Assembly: GCA_947497945.1 (NCBI GenBank)
Contig: CANMIP010000014.1
Coordinates: 62,001 to 126,000 of the forward strand
Direction: 5' to 3'
Length of the DNA stretch: 64,000 bases
Origin: an uncultured Tropicimonas sp.
Lineage (GTDB): Bacteria > Pseudomonadota > Alphaproteobacteria > Rhodobacterales > Rhodobacteraceae
Every line of letters starts with the position of its first letter. Within the stretch, counting starts at the first letter, position 1. Below are positions 10,542 through 19,289 of the stretch, in pieces. The notes beneath the pieces are model-generated. The model was not told where the DNA came from and searched no databases. It saw nothing but the letters and a program-made list of their open reading frames with translations. The position numbers were made by a program, and so were the translations under genes.

Positions 10542-11456
10542 ATGTCGAGCAGGGCATCCCCTAGGGTAGCGGTCCTTCTCGGAGGGCCTTCGGCGGAGCG
10601 TGAGGTTTCGCTCTCCACCGGGCGTGAATGCGCGGCTGCGCTGCGGGGCGAAGGATTTGATGTTGTCGAGCTGGACGCGGGGCCGGACCTCGCGGCACGC
10701 CTTTTCGAGGTTGCGCCCGATGTCGTCTTCAACGCGCTGCATGGGCGGTGGGGCGAGGATGGCTGCGTGCAGGGTATGCTCGAATGGCTGCGCCTCCCCT
10801 ATACCCATTCCGGCGTGCTCGCCTCGGCGCTGGCGCTGGACAAGCAGCGCTCCAAGGAAGCCTTCAAGGCGGCCGGTCTGCCGGTGGTCGAGAGCCTGCT
10901 GGCAAGCTCGGCAGATGTGCGCGCGCGCCATGTGATGGAGCCGCCCTATGTCGTGAAGCCCAACAACGAGGGCTCTTCGGTCGGTGTCTATATCGTGCAT
11001 GACGGGGCCAACGGGCCGCCCAAGCTGGACGAGGCGATGCCTGAGATCGTGATGGTCGAGAGTTTCGCACCCGGGCGCGAGATGACCACGACGGTGATGG
11101 GCGATCGCGCCCTGACGGTGACCGACATCATCACCGATGGCTGGTATGATTACGACGCGAAATACAAGCCGGGAGGCTCGCGCCACGAGGTTCCGGCCAA
11201 CCTGCCCCCCGAGATTTTCGATGCCTGCATGGACTACGCCCTGCGCGCCCATGAGGCGCTTGGCTGTCGCGGCATCTCGCGGACCGATTTCCGCTGGGAC
11301 GAGGCGCGCGGGCTGGACGGGCTGATCCTGCTGGAGACCAACACGCAACCGGGCATGACCCCGACCTCGCTTTCGCCGGAACAGGCGGCCGCGGTCGGGA
11401 TTTCCTTCGGCGCGCTCTGCCGCTGGCTGGTGGAGGATGCCACGTGCAACCGGTGA
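10542..11456 (+). CDS. ddl: D-alanine--D-alanine ligase
   Basis: 304 residues, ATP-grasp ligase making the D-Ala-D-Ala dipeptide used by MurF. The N-terminal motif VLLGGPSAEREVSLSTG, the ATP-loop VVKPNNEGSSVGVYIV and the C-terminal metal and substrate motif LLETNTQPGMTPTSL are all present. The AGGCGGG upstream of ATG 10542 is a good ribosome site. Its last 13 bases overlap ftsQ. Confidence 0.96.
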   Translation: MSSRASPRVAVLLGGPSAEREVSLSTGRECAAALRGEGFDVVELDAGPDLAARLFEVAPDVVFNALHGRWGEDGCVQGMLEWLRLPYTHSGVLASALALDKQRSKEAFKAAGLPVVESLLASSADVRARHVMEPPYVVKPNNEGSSVGVYIVHDGANGPPKLDEAMPEIVMVESFAPGREMTTTVMGDRALTVTDIITDGWYDYDAKYKPGGSRHEVPANLPPEIFDACMDYALRAHEALGCRGISRTDFRWDEARGLDGLILLETNTQPGMTPTSLSPEQAAAVGISFGALCRWLVEDATCNR

Positions 11457-12328
11457 CGCCGCCACAGCCCCAGCACGACCCGGCGCCGTCGCGCTTTTCC
11501 TACCGGTTGAACCGCTGGATGCTGACGCCGTTCTATCGGCGCGCGCTGCGGACCGGTGTGCCGGCCCTGGTGATGCTGGGGACCGTCATCTGGTACGTGT
11601 CCGACGAAGCTCGGGTGAACCAGATCACCGACACCGCGCGCGAGGCGCGGCAGGCGATCGAGGAACGGCCAGAATTCATGGTCAAGGTGATGTCGGTCGA
11701 AGGGGCGTCCCCGGAGCTTGCAGAGGCGGTGCGGAGCGATCTGGCGCTGCGCTTGCCGATGTCGAGCTTCGAGATGGATCTCGACGCGATGCGGCTGAAG
11801 GTCGAGGCGTTCAACGCGGTGGCCAGCGCCAATCTGCGGATTCGCTCCGGCGGGGTGCTGGCGGTCGAGATCACGGAGCGCCAGCCGGCGGTGCTGTGGC
11901 GCTCAGCGGACGGGCTGAGCCTGCTCGATGCGGGCGGGCACATGGTCGCCGGGGCGTCGCTGCGGGCGGACTGGCCGGATCTCCCGGTGATCGCGGGACC
12001 CGGCGCCGAGATGGTCGTTCCGGAGGCGCTTGAATTGATCGCCGCCGCCGCGCCGCTGAAATCGCGCCTGCGCGGGCTGGTGCGGATGGGCGAGCGCCGC
12101 TGGGACGTGGTGCTGGATCGCGGCCAGCGCCTGCTGCTGCCCGAAGATCAGCCGGTGGGGGCCCTGGAGCGGCTCATCGCGCTCGATACCGGGCGGGACA
12201 TGCTTCAGCGCGACATCACCGTGGTCGATTTCCGCAATCCCCGGCGCCCGACGGTGCGACTGAACAACAACGCCATCCATGAACTGCAAACGATAAGAGA
12301 CATAGAGTCCGGAGACCTGGCAAGATGA
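11444..12328 (+). CDS. ftsQ: Cell division protein FtsQ
   Basis: 294 residues: a cytoplasmic proline-rich N-terminus, one membrane helix (about residues 36-56), then a periplasmic POTRA-like region (VMSVEGASPELAEAVRSDL) and a beta-rich FtsQ domain (AVEITERQPAVLWR). FtsQ bridges early and late divisome parts in the inner membrane. The start is GTG at 11444, inside the ddl 3' end, with GGAGG seven bases upstream. It overlaps ftsA by four bases (ATGA). Confidence 0.92.
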   Translation: MQPVTPPQPQHDPAPSRFSYRLNRWMLTPFYRRALRTGVPALVMLGTVIWYVSDEARVNQITDTAREARQAIEERPEFMVKVMSVEGASPELAEAVRSDLALRLPMSSFEMDLDAMRLKVEAFNAVASANLRIRSGGVLAVEITERQPAVLWRSADGLSLLDAGGHMVAGASLRADWPDLPVIAGPGAEMVVPEALELIAAAAPLKSRLRGLVRMGERRWDVVLDRGQRLLLPEDQPVGALERLIALDTGRDMLQRDITVVDFRNPRRPTVRLNNNAIHELQTIRDIESGDLAR

Positions 12329-13659
12329 CCGAGCTGTACCAGACCCAACGCAGCATGCGCCGCATGCGGAAACAGGCGATGGATCGCGGGGTGATTGCGA
12401 TCCTCGATGTCGGCACCTCGAAGATCGGGTGCCTCGTGCTTCGCTTCGACGGCTCGGAGAAATTCCTCGGCGCCGACGGGGTCGGTTCGCTGGCCGGGCA
12501 GTCGAGCTTCCGGGTGATCGGCGCGGCGACAACGCGCTCGCGCGGGGTCACCTTCGGCGAGATCGACGCAATGCAGGAAACCGAGCGCGCCATTCGCACT
12601 GCCGTGCAGGCGGCTCAGAAGATGGCCAATGTCCGGGTCGACCATGTCATCGCCTGTTTCGCCGGCGCGCGGCCGCGCAGCTACGGGCTCGACGGACAGA
12701 CCGAGCTGGCTGAAAGCATCGTGACGGAGAATGACGTCGCCCGCGTGCTCGCCGCCTGTGATGTGCCCGATTACGGGCGCGAGCGGGAAGTGCTTCATGC
12801 GCAGCCGGTCAATTTCGCCATCGACCACCGCTCCGGCCTCAGCGACCCGCGCGGCCAGATGGGCAATTCGCTGGCCGTCGACATGCACCTGCTGACGGTC
12901 GACAGCTCGGCGGTCCAGAACCTGCTCTATTGCATCAAGCGCTGCGATCTCGAGCTGGCGGGGCTCGCCTCCTCCTCCTACGTGTCCGGCATCTCGGCGC
13001 TGGTCGAGGACGAGCAGGAGCTTGGTGCTGCCTGCATCGATCTTGGCGGCGGGGCGACCGGCGTGTCGATCTTCATCAAGAAGCACATGATCTTCTCCGA
13101 TTCCGTGCGGATTGGCGGCGACCATATCACCCAGGATATTTCCAAGGGGTTGAAGGTGCCGCTGAACGTGGCCGAGCGGATCAAGACCTTCTATGGCGGG
13201 GTCATGGCCACCGGGATCGACGATCGCGAGATGATCGAGATCGGCGGCGACACCGGCGATTGGGAGCTGGATCGGCGCACGGTCAGCCGCGCCGAGCTGA
13301 TCGGCATCATGCGGCCGCGTGTCGAGGAGATCCTGGAAGAAGTGCGTGTCCGGCTTGACGGTGCCGGCTTCGACCAACTGCCCGCACAGCAGATCGTGCT
13401 GACAGGCGGCGGCAGCCAGATCCCCGGTCTCGACGGGCTGGCCTCGCGCATCCTCGGCCAGCAGGTCCGGCTTGGCCGGCCGCTGCGGGTGCAGGGTCTG
13501 CCGCAGGCCGCGACCGGACCGGCCTTTTCCTCGGCTGTCGGCCTGTGCCTTTTCGCGGCGCATCCGCAAGACGAGTGGTGGGACTTCGACGTGCCGGCCG
13601 ACCGGTACCCGGCCCGCTCGCTCAAGCGCGCGGTGAAATGGTTCCGCGACAATTGGTGA
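12325..13659 (+). CDS. ftsA: Cell division protein FtsA
   Basis: 444 residues, actin-like ATPase that tethers FtsZ to the membrane. The phosphate-1 loop AILDVGTSKIGCLV lies near the N-terminus, the ACIDLGGGATGVSIF loop in the middle and the LTGGGSQIPGLDGLA adenosine motif near the C-terminus. The C-terminal end (SLKRAVKWFRDNW) is an amphipathic membrane-targeting helix. The start overlaps ftsQ by four bases. In most dcw clusters ftsZ follows at once; here a porin-like gene intervenes. Confidence 0.96.
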   Translation: MTELYQTQRSMRRMRKQAMDRGVIAILDVGTSKIGCLVLRFDGSEKFLGADGVGSLAGQSSFRVIGAATTRSRGVTFGEIDAMQETERAIRTAVQAAQKMANVRVDHVIACFAGARPRSYGLDGQTELAESIVTENDVARVLAACDVPDYGREREVLHAQPVNFAIDHRSGLSDPRGQMGNSLAVDMHLLTVDSSAVQNLLYCIKRCDLELAGLASSSYVSGISALVEDEQELGAACIDLGGGATGVSIFIKKHMIFSDSVRIGGDHITQDISKGLKVPLNVAERIKTFYGGVMATGIDDREMIEIGGDTGDWELDRRTVSRAELIGIMRPRVEEILEEVRVRLDGAGFDQLPAQQIVLTGGGSQIPGLDGLASRILGQQVRLGRPLRVQGLPQAATGPAFSSAVGLCLFAAHPQDEWWDFDVPADRYPARSLKRAVKWFRDNW

Positions 13660-13669
13660 ATTGGCAACA

Positions 13670-13699
13670 GTCAGGGCGGCGATGGAACGCCGCCCTGAC
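13670..13699. terminator. Perfect 12-bp hairpin after ftsA
   Basis: The arms GTCAGGGCGGCG (13670-13681) and CGCCGCCCTGAC (13688-13699) are perfectly complementary with a six-base loop, starting 11 bases after the ftsA stop. No T-run follows, so it could be an attenuator, an mRNA 3' stabiliser or a weak terminator separating ftsA from the porin gene. Confidence 0.5.
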
Positions 13700-13789
13700 C
13701 GATTGAGCTGGTCTCCCTTATCCTGTCCATGCCTCCGCCGACGAATCTGTCGCGGGCGAAACGCCACTCGCCAGCAAGGGTACAGAACG

Positions 13790-14923
13790 ATGACTGCAAA
13801 TCTCCGTCTCGCCGCACTGTTTTTCGGTGCTCTCGGTGTCGTCCCCCAGGCGACTGCAAATCCGCTCGCCTATGACAATGACACTGGCGGATCCGTTCTT
13901 GCCTATGGACAGTTCTCGCCGGCCTGGGTTGGTTTCGACGACGGGGAAAAAACCTATTCCAACCTGACTGACAACGCGCATTCCAATACCCGCGTCGGTA
14001 TCTTCATCGACCAGGATTTCGACAGCGGCGCGTCGCTTCGATTCAATTTCGAGACCGCGCTCGGATTGCCGAGTTCGGCCGGCTTCAGCCAGACATTTGA
14101 ACCGATCTGGGAGTGGGACAAGACAAAGCTTCGCAAGATCGAGCTGAAATACGCCGATAGCTGGGGAACGCTCTGGGTCGGCCAGGGCGAGATGGCCACG
14201 GATGGCGCCAGTTCGGCCAACCTCTCCGAGGTGACCATTGCCTCCAGCCGGGCGGTCGGGGACACCGCCGGCGGCTATTTCTTCCGCACCAAGGATGGCG
14301 AGTTGTCCGACGTCAAGATCTCGCAGAGCCACCGCAAATGGGATGGCGCGCGGCGGCTGCGCATCCGCTATGACACGCCGCGTTTTGGCGGCACGGGAAA
14401 CGGCAAGGGCTTCTACCTGTCGACCTCCTATGGCGTGGAAGCGCTCGATGATGACAATGACAACACCTATTACGATGTCGCCGCCCGATTTGACGACAAG
14501 CTTGGCGATTGGCTGCTGAAGGCGAGTCTCGGCTATGGCTGGATCGAGGACGAGTCCGATACCTCCGAGTATTGGAGCGGCGCAGTGTCGACCCTGCACG
14601 TGCCCACCGGGCTGAACGGCACGATTGCTGGCGGCGGGGATCCCGATTCCGGCGGAAGTTTCTTCTACGCCAAGGCCGGTTGGCTGGCACGCGATCTCGT
14701 GGATGTCGGTAGAACCGGGTTCGGCGTCGACTACTACCAGGGCCAGGATACGGCCTATGAGGGTGTCGAGTCCGACAAGTGGGGCATCCATGCGGTCCAG
14801 TATTTCTCCGACCTGAATCTCGAGGCCTACCTGGCCTACGAGGTCTACACGCTCGAGGATGATACCGGCGCTTCCTACCAGGATGCATCCGCGACCATGG
14901 CCGGCATTCGCTGGAGTTTCTGA
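13790..14923 (+). CDS. Porin-like outer-membrane beta-barrel protein
   Basis: 377 residues with a Sec signal peptide ending about ATANP (residues 22-25), then many short alternating segments rich in aromatic, Gly and Asp residues, and a C-terminal ...GIRWSF ending in Phe, the outer-membrane insertion signal. Acidic turns (DDDNDNTYYD, YTLEDDTG) are typical barrel loops. It is probably a general or solute-specific porin. It lies between ftsA and ftsZ, flanked by a hairpin upstream and a good terminator downstream, so it looks like an independent insertion into the dcw cluster. ATG 13790 has AAGGG upstream. Confidence 0.8.
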   Translation: MTANLRLAALFFGALGVVPQATANPLAYDNDTGGSVLAYGQFSPAWVGFDDGEKTYSNLTDNAHSNTRVGIFIDQDFDSGASLRFNFETALGLPSSAGFSQTFEPIWEWDKTKLRKIELKYADSWGTLWVGQGEMATDGASSANLSEVTIASSRAVGDTAGGYFFRTKDGELSDVKISQSHRKWDGARRLRIRYDTPRFGGTGNGKGFYLSTSYGVEALDDDNDNTYYDVAARFDDKLGDWLLKASLGYGWIEDESDTSEYWSGAVSTLHVPTGLNGTIAGGGDPDSGGSFFYAKAGWLARDLVDVGRTGFGVDYYQGQDTAYEGVESDKWGIHAVQYFSDLNLEAYLAYEVYTLEDDTGASYQDASATMAGIRWSF

Positions 14924-14947
14924 TCATCGACCGGTCGTGAAACCGCG

Positions 14948-14980
14948 CCCGCCATCTCTTGGATGGCGGGCTTTCCTGTT
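14948..14980 (+). terminator. Rho-independent terminator after the porin gene
   Basis: Hairpin CCCGCCATC / GATGGCGGG (14948-14956 and 14962-14970) with a five-base loop, followed by the T-rich CTTTCCTGTT. It lies 24 bases after the porin stop. Confidence 0.8.
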
Positions 14981-15410
14981 GCGGGGCCCGGGCGGGAAAA
15001 AGATATCCACAGGGTGTGGAAAAGGCTGGAACTCTGTTCGGGCCTGTGCGAAATTCGCTTTCACCAAAAAGCCGGCACTGAACCGGCATGAGGCAGGCAG
15101 AGCAGCCGCCCCGACATGAGAGTAGTATTGCGCAATTGATGCGTGCGCCTTGCAGAATTCGAACATTCCGCGGGTGCTTTGTGGTGTTCCCCCGAAATTC
15201 CGCAATATATCGAAAAAACGAGCAGATATCCGCTTGAGAGGTTGAAGAACTCCCATATTTTGTGGGTTTTTTGCAGATTTCTGATGACGAGCCGATAGCC
15301 ACCGCGTATGCTCGAATGTAACTAAACGAATATCGGGGTGAAATTGCCCCAATAGGGACAGACAGCAAGCTGCCCGGGGACGGGGTGGCGCAAATACAGG
15401 CGGAGAAGAC
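14981..15410 (+). promoter_or_regulatory. ftsZ upstream region with a DnaA-box-like inverted pair
   Basis: A 430-base gene-free region directly before ftsZ, noticeably richer in A and T than the flanking coding DNA. At 15003-15011 (ATATCCACA) and 15015-15023 (TGTGGAAAA) two inverted nine-mers each differ by one base from the DnaA box TTATCCACA. A GGGG-N8-CCCC hairpin lies nearer the gene. The region most likely holds the ftsZ promoter or promoters; I cannot assign -35 and -10 elements with confidence and see no GANTC or paired TTAA (CtrA) motif. Confidence 0.45.
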
Positions 15411-17036
15411 ATGGCTTTGAACCTCGGCATCCCCCAGGAGCAGGACGACCTCAAGCCCCGTATCACCGTGTTCGGTGTCGGTGGTGCTGGCGGCAACGCC
15501 GTCAACAACATGATCGAGAAGCAGCTCGAAGGTGTTGAATTCGTCACGGCAAATACCGACGCCCAGGCGCTTCAGCAGAGCAATGCCGAGAACCGCATCC
15601 AGATGGGTGTGAAAGTGACCGAAGGCCTCGGCGCTGGCGCGCGTCCGCCCGTCGGTGCTGCGGCCGCCGAAGAGACCATCGAAGAGATCGTCGATCACCT
15701 GGCCGGCGCCCACATGTGTTTCATCACAGCTGGCATGGGCGGCGGCACGGGCACGGGCGCAGCTCCGATCATCGCGCAGGCCGCGCGTGAGCTTGGCGTT
15801 CTGACCGTCGGTGTCGTGACCAAGCCTTTCCAGTTCGAAGGCGCCAAGCGGATGCGCCAGGCTGAGGACGGCGTCGAGTCGCTCCAGAAGGTTGTCGACA
15901 CGCTGATCATCATCCCGAACCAGAACCTGTTCCGGCTCGCCAACGAGAAGACGACCTTCACCGAGGCCTTCTCCATGGCCGATGACGTGCTCTACCAAGG
16001 CGTCAAGGGCGTGACCGACCTGATGGTCCGTCCGGGCCTGATCAACCTCGACTTCGCCGACGTTCGCTCGGTGATGGACGAGATGGGCAAGGCGATGATG
16101 GGCACCGGCGAGGCCGAGGGCGAAGATCGCGCCATCCAGGCTGCCGAGAAGGCCATCGCCAACCCGCTGCTCGACGAGATCTCGCTGCGCGGTGCCAAGG
16201 GCGTGCTGATCAACATCACCGGCGCCGACGACCTGACCCTGTTCGAGCTGGACGAAGCCGCCAACCGCATCCGCGAGGAAGTGGATCCGGATGCCAATAT
16301 CATCGTCGGCTCGACGCTGGATCCGGCGATGGAAGGCCGCATGCGCGTCTCCGTCGTGGCGACCGGTATCGATGCGTCTGAAGTTCAGCACGACATTCCG
16401 CGCCCGAGCCGCGCCGGTCTGCGCGCGGTTGCGGCCGCGACCCCGGCCGAGACGGTTGCGCCTTCCGTCGCGACCGCCCGTATCGAAAAGCCGGCCGCGA
16501 CCGAAGTGGCCCAGGCCGCGGAAGAGCCCTCGCTCTTCACTGGCTTTGCCGCGAAGGCCGAGACCCGTGACGAGGTGATCGAGGACGCGGAAGGCGACCT
16601 GCCGCCGCCGGCCTACCAGCAACCCGCGGCCAGCGAACCGCTGCCGCTGGTCGATGCGATCGAGGAGTCGGCCGAAGAATATGTCGCGCCGCAACCGCGC
16701 CGACCCGGCACCCCGAGCCCGGAAGCGATCCAGCGCCTGCAGGCAGCGGTCAGCAAGGCCGCCCCGGCAGCGCCCATCGCGCCGCGCGTCGAGACCGTGA
16801 CGCAAAGGTCTGCCGAACCGGCCGCCGAGAAGCGTGGTTTCGGTATCGGAAACCTGATCCACCGGATGTCCGGAAGCGAGACCCCGGAGCGCCCGGTTGC
16901 CGCGCCGCGCCAGCAGCCGCCGCAGCTTCGGCAGCAGACTGCGAGCCCGACACAGGCCTATGAGGACGAGCAGGACGTCGATCCCGAACAGGAACGGATC
17001 GAGATTCCCGCCTTCCTGCGTCGCCAGGCGAATTGA
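15411..17036 (+). CDS. ftsZ: Cell division protein FtsZ
   Basis: 541 residues. The GTPase core occupies about residues 1-320: [13 protein letters not shown] near the N-terminus, the tubulin signature [10 protein letters not shown], and the T7 loop [11 protein letters not shown]. It is followed by an unusually long, Ala/Pro/Glu-rich disordered linker of about 190 residues and the conserved C-terminal peptide ([11 protein letters not shown]) that binds FtsA. Long linkers are normal in alphaproteobacteria. FtsZ forms the cytoplasmic division ring. GGCGGAGAAGAC before ATG 15411 is the ribosome site. It has its own long upstream region and a strong terminator, so it is transcribed separately from ftsA. 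Confidence 0.97.
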   Translation: MALNLGIPQEQDDLKPRITVFGVGGAGGNAVNNMIEKQLEGVEFVTANTDAQALQQSNAENRIQMGVKVTEGLGAGARPPVGAAAAEETIEEIVDHLAGAHMCFITAGMGGGTGTGAAPIIAQAARELGVLTVGVVTKPFQFEGAKRMRQAEDGVESLQKVVDTLIIIPNQNLFRLANEKTTFTEAFSMADDVLYQGVKGVTDLMVRPGLINLDFADVRSVMDEMGKAMMGTGEAEGEDRAIQAAEKAIANPLLDEISLRGAKGVLINITGADDLTLFELDEAANRIREEVDPDANIIVGSTLDPAMEGRMRVSVVATGIDASEVQHDIPRPSRAGLRAVAAATPAETVAPSVATARIEKPAATEVAQAAEEPSLFTGFAAKAETRDEVIEDAEGDLPPPAYQQPAASEPLPLVDAIEESAEEYVAPQPRRPGTPSPEAIQRLQAAVSKAAPAAPIAPRVETVTQRSAEPAAEKRGFGIGNLIHRMSGSETPERPVAAPRQQPPQLRQQTASPTQAYEDEQDVDPEQERIEIPAFLRRQAN

Positions 17037-17063
17037 CATTTTCGAACATGACTGTTTCGAAGA

Positions 17064-17094
17064 GGGCCGGTTTCACCGGCCCTTTTCTTTTTTC
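17064..17094 (+). terminator. Strong rho-independent terminator after ftsZ
   Basis: GGGCCGGT / ACCGGCCC arms (17064-17071, 17075-17082) with a TTC loop and a TTTTCTTTTTTC run, 27 bases after the ftsZ stop. Confidence 0.92.
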
Positions 17095-17261
17095 ATTCAA
17101 TGGCTTGGCGTGTCTGTGATCGCTATAGGCGAGGTTCTGCTCATCGGCGGCAGGGCGATGTTTCATACGGTTACAATCTTTGAATTGAGGAAAAACCCGG
17201 GTCTTCGTATGTGCAGAGTGCGGGGAGTCTGCCCCCGCCAATTCATAAGAAAGACCCCGAC

Positions 17262-18182
17262 GTGCAAACCACGCTGAACACATCCATAACCCTGACCGGG
17301 GCCGGCCTGCATTCGGGCCGCCCGGCGCGCATCACGCTGCTGCCCGCTGCTGCCAACAGCGGAATCGTCTTCCGTCGTAGCGATATCTCGGAGGGCGACA
17401 ACCTGCTGCCGGCGCGTTGGGATGCGACGGTTCACGTGCCGCTCTGCACGATGCTGGTGAATTCGGACGGTGTGACGGTTGCCACGATCGAGCATGTCAT
17501 GGCGGCCCTGGCGGGGCTCGGCGTGCACAATGCGGTGATCGAAGTCAGCGGGCCGGAAGTTCCGATTCTCGACGGCAGCTCGGCGCCTTTCGTTTCGGCG
17601 ATCCTGAAAGTCGGACTGCGGCGGCTCGACGCGCCGCTGACGGTGCTGCGGATCCGCGAGACGGTCGAGCTGGTTGACGGCGATGCGCGGGCGCGACTGG
17701 AGCCGGCAGAGGGGTTGGAGATCGATTTCGAGATCGACTTCACCGATGCGGTGATCGGTCATCAGCATCGCAGCCTGAACATGGCCAATGGCGCCTTTGT
17801 CCGCGAGCTTTGCGACAGCCGGACCTTCTGCAGGCTCGCCGATGTCGAAAAGATGCGGGCCAACGGGCTTGCGCTTGGCGGCACGATGGAAAACGCGGTC
17901 GTCGTCGACGGTACGCAGGTGCTGAGCCCCGGCGGGCTGCGGCATTCGGACGAGCCGGTGCGGCATAAGATGTTGGATGCGCTTGGGGACCTCGCGCTGG
18001 CCGGGGCGCCGATTCTCGGCCGCTATGTCGCCAACCGCGCCGGCCATACGGTGACAAACAAGCTTCTGCGCAAGCTTTTTGCAACGCCGGCTGCGTTGGA
18101 AAGAGTCGCCTGTTCGCCCGAAACAGCCCGGAAATTGCCGGGTGTCGGCGTGAGCCTGGCAGATCTTGGCGCTGTGGCCTGA
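17262..18182 (+). CDS. lpxC: UDP-3-O-acyl-N-acetylglucosamine deacetylase
   Basis: 306 residues, matching the usual LpxC length when the GTG at 17262 is used (MQTTLNTSITLTGAGLHSG); a longer frame to 17211 gives an atypical leader and is rejected. LpxC is the zinc deacetylase that commits to lipid A synthesis. The zinc-site regions are visible: IEHVMAALAGLGVHN, and KMLDALGDLALAG followed by AGHTVTNKLL with the late histidine. Its position after ftsZ is the conserved dcw order. It is bracketed by the ftsZ terminator and its own terminator, so it is probably monocistronic. Confidence 0.95.
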   Translation: MQTTLNTSITLTGAGLHSGRPARITLLPAAANSGIVFRRSDISEGDNLLPARWDATVHVPLCTMLVNSDGVTVATIEHVMAALAGLGVHNAVIEVSGPEVPILDGSSAPFVSAILKVGLRRLDAPLTVLRIRETVELVDGDARARLEPAEGLEIDFEIDFTDAVIGHQHRSLNMANGAFVRELCDSRTFCRLADVEKMRANGLALGGTMENAVVVDGTQVLSPGGLRHSDEPVRHKMLDALGDLALAGAPILGRYVANRAGHTVTNKLLRKLFATPAALERVACSPETARKLPGVGVSLADLGAVA

Positions 18183-18207
18183 CAACATCCCGCGATTGCG
18201 TGACGGA

Positions 18208-18241
18208 AATCCGGTGCAGGGCGTTTTGCACCGGATTTTTC
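18208..18241 (+). terminator. Rho-independent terminator after lpxC
   Basis: Perfect 11-bp arms AATCCGGTGCA / TGCACCGGATT (18208-18218, 18227-18237) with an eight-base loop and a TTTTT run, 26 bases after the lpxC stop. Confidence 0.9.
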
Positions 18242-18310
18242 TGTGCTAGAGGGTGACAACTGCCGGTCGTCAGGCCGGCTCTGGGCAAGAGAGAGCAAGG
18301 GTATCAAGGC

Positions 18311-19162
18311 ATGGCGGTGCGTGATATGGCAATCCGGCTGGTCGGTGCTCTGGCCGTCGTGGCGATGTTGAGCGCCTGCGGCGACAAGAAGGGCGTATCT
18401 GCAAGCCGCGGGGTCCCGCTGGAGACCTTCACGGCCGAGGAGATCTTCAAGCGGGCCGAGTACGATCTCGAGAATGGCGATCCGGACGATGCAGCGGAGC
18501 TCTTCGGCGAGATCGAACGGCTCTATCCCTATTCGGAATGGGCAAAGCGTGCGCTGATCATGCAGGCTTTCTCCTATCATACCGATCGCGACTACGAGAA
18601 CAGCCGCGCCTCCGCGCAGCGCTATATCGATTTCTACCCTGCCGACGAGGATGCCGCCTACGCGCAATATCTCCTGGCTCTGAGCTATTACGACCAGATT
18701 GACGAGGTCGGGCGCGACCAGGGCCTGACCTACCAGGCGCTTCAGTCGCTGCGCGAGGTGATCGAGATCTATCCCGACAGCGAATATGCGCAGTCGGCGA
18801 TTCTGAAATTCGACCTCGCCTTCGACCATCTCGCGGCAAAGGAGATGGAGATCGGGCGCTATTACCTGCGTCGCGAGCATCACACGGCAGCGATCAACCG
18901 CTTCCGCGTCGTGGTCGAGGAGTTCCAGACCACGTCGCACACGGCCGAAGCGCTGCACCGCCTGGTCGAGGCCTATCTTTCGCTCGGGATCGAGGACGAA
19001 GCGCAGACCGCCGGCGCCATCCTCGCCTATAACTACCAATCGACGATCTGGTACAAGGACACATACCAGTTGCTGGTCGAACGTGGGCTGACGGCCCAGG
19101 CGAAGGGCGACAACTGGTTGCGGCAGGTGCATCGCCAGATGGTCAAGGGACAGTGGCTCTAG
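18311..19162 (+). CDS. bamD: Outer-membrane assembly lipoprotein BamD
   Basis: 283 residues. A lipoprotein signal peptide ends in the lipobox LSAC; the mature protein is built of TPR-like helical pairs (ADEIFKRAEYDLENGDPDDAAELF-type repeats, LYPYSEWAKRALIMQAFSYH, YPADEDAAYAQYLLALSYYDQI). BamD is an essential part of the BAM complex that inserts beta-barrels into the outer membrane, working at its periplasmic face. The lpxC-bamD-recN order is conserved in this group. Confidence 0.93.
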   Translation: MAVRDMAIRLVGALAVVAMLSACGDKKGVSASRGVPLETFTAEEIFKRAEYDLENGDPDDAAELFGEIERLYPYSEWAKRALIMQAFSYHTDRDYENSRASAQRYIDFYPADEDAAYAQYLLALSYYDQIDEVGRDQGLTYQALQSLREVIEIYPDSEYAQSAILKFDLAFDHLAAKEMEIGRYYLRREHHTAAINRFRVVVEEFQTTSHTAEALHRLVEAYLSLGIEDEAQTAGAILAYNYQSTIWYKDTYQLLVERGLTAQAKGDNWLRQVHRQMVKGQWL

Positions 19163-19289
19163 GCTGAACGGGCGGCGCTCAACAGGAAAAACTCGCCCCT
19201 ATGGCGCTTTGGGCTTCTGGTCATTGGAATGCCCGGCGCGCTAGAAGGGGACCGGCGGCGCGGGGTGCGCCCGGAGACAGGGGTGCGGG

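Noticed and set aside
14924-15410. CtrA or CcrM sites controlling ftsZ
   Set aside because: No paired TTAA-N7-TTAA and no GANTC is present in the upstream region.
14313-17039. A 908-codon open frame antisense to ftsZ and the porin gene
   Set aside because: It is an artefact of GC-rich codon bias opposite a strongly conserved gene and shows no recognisable domain.
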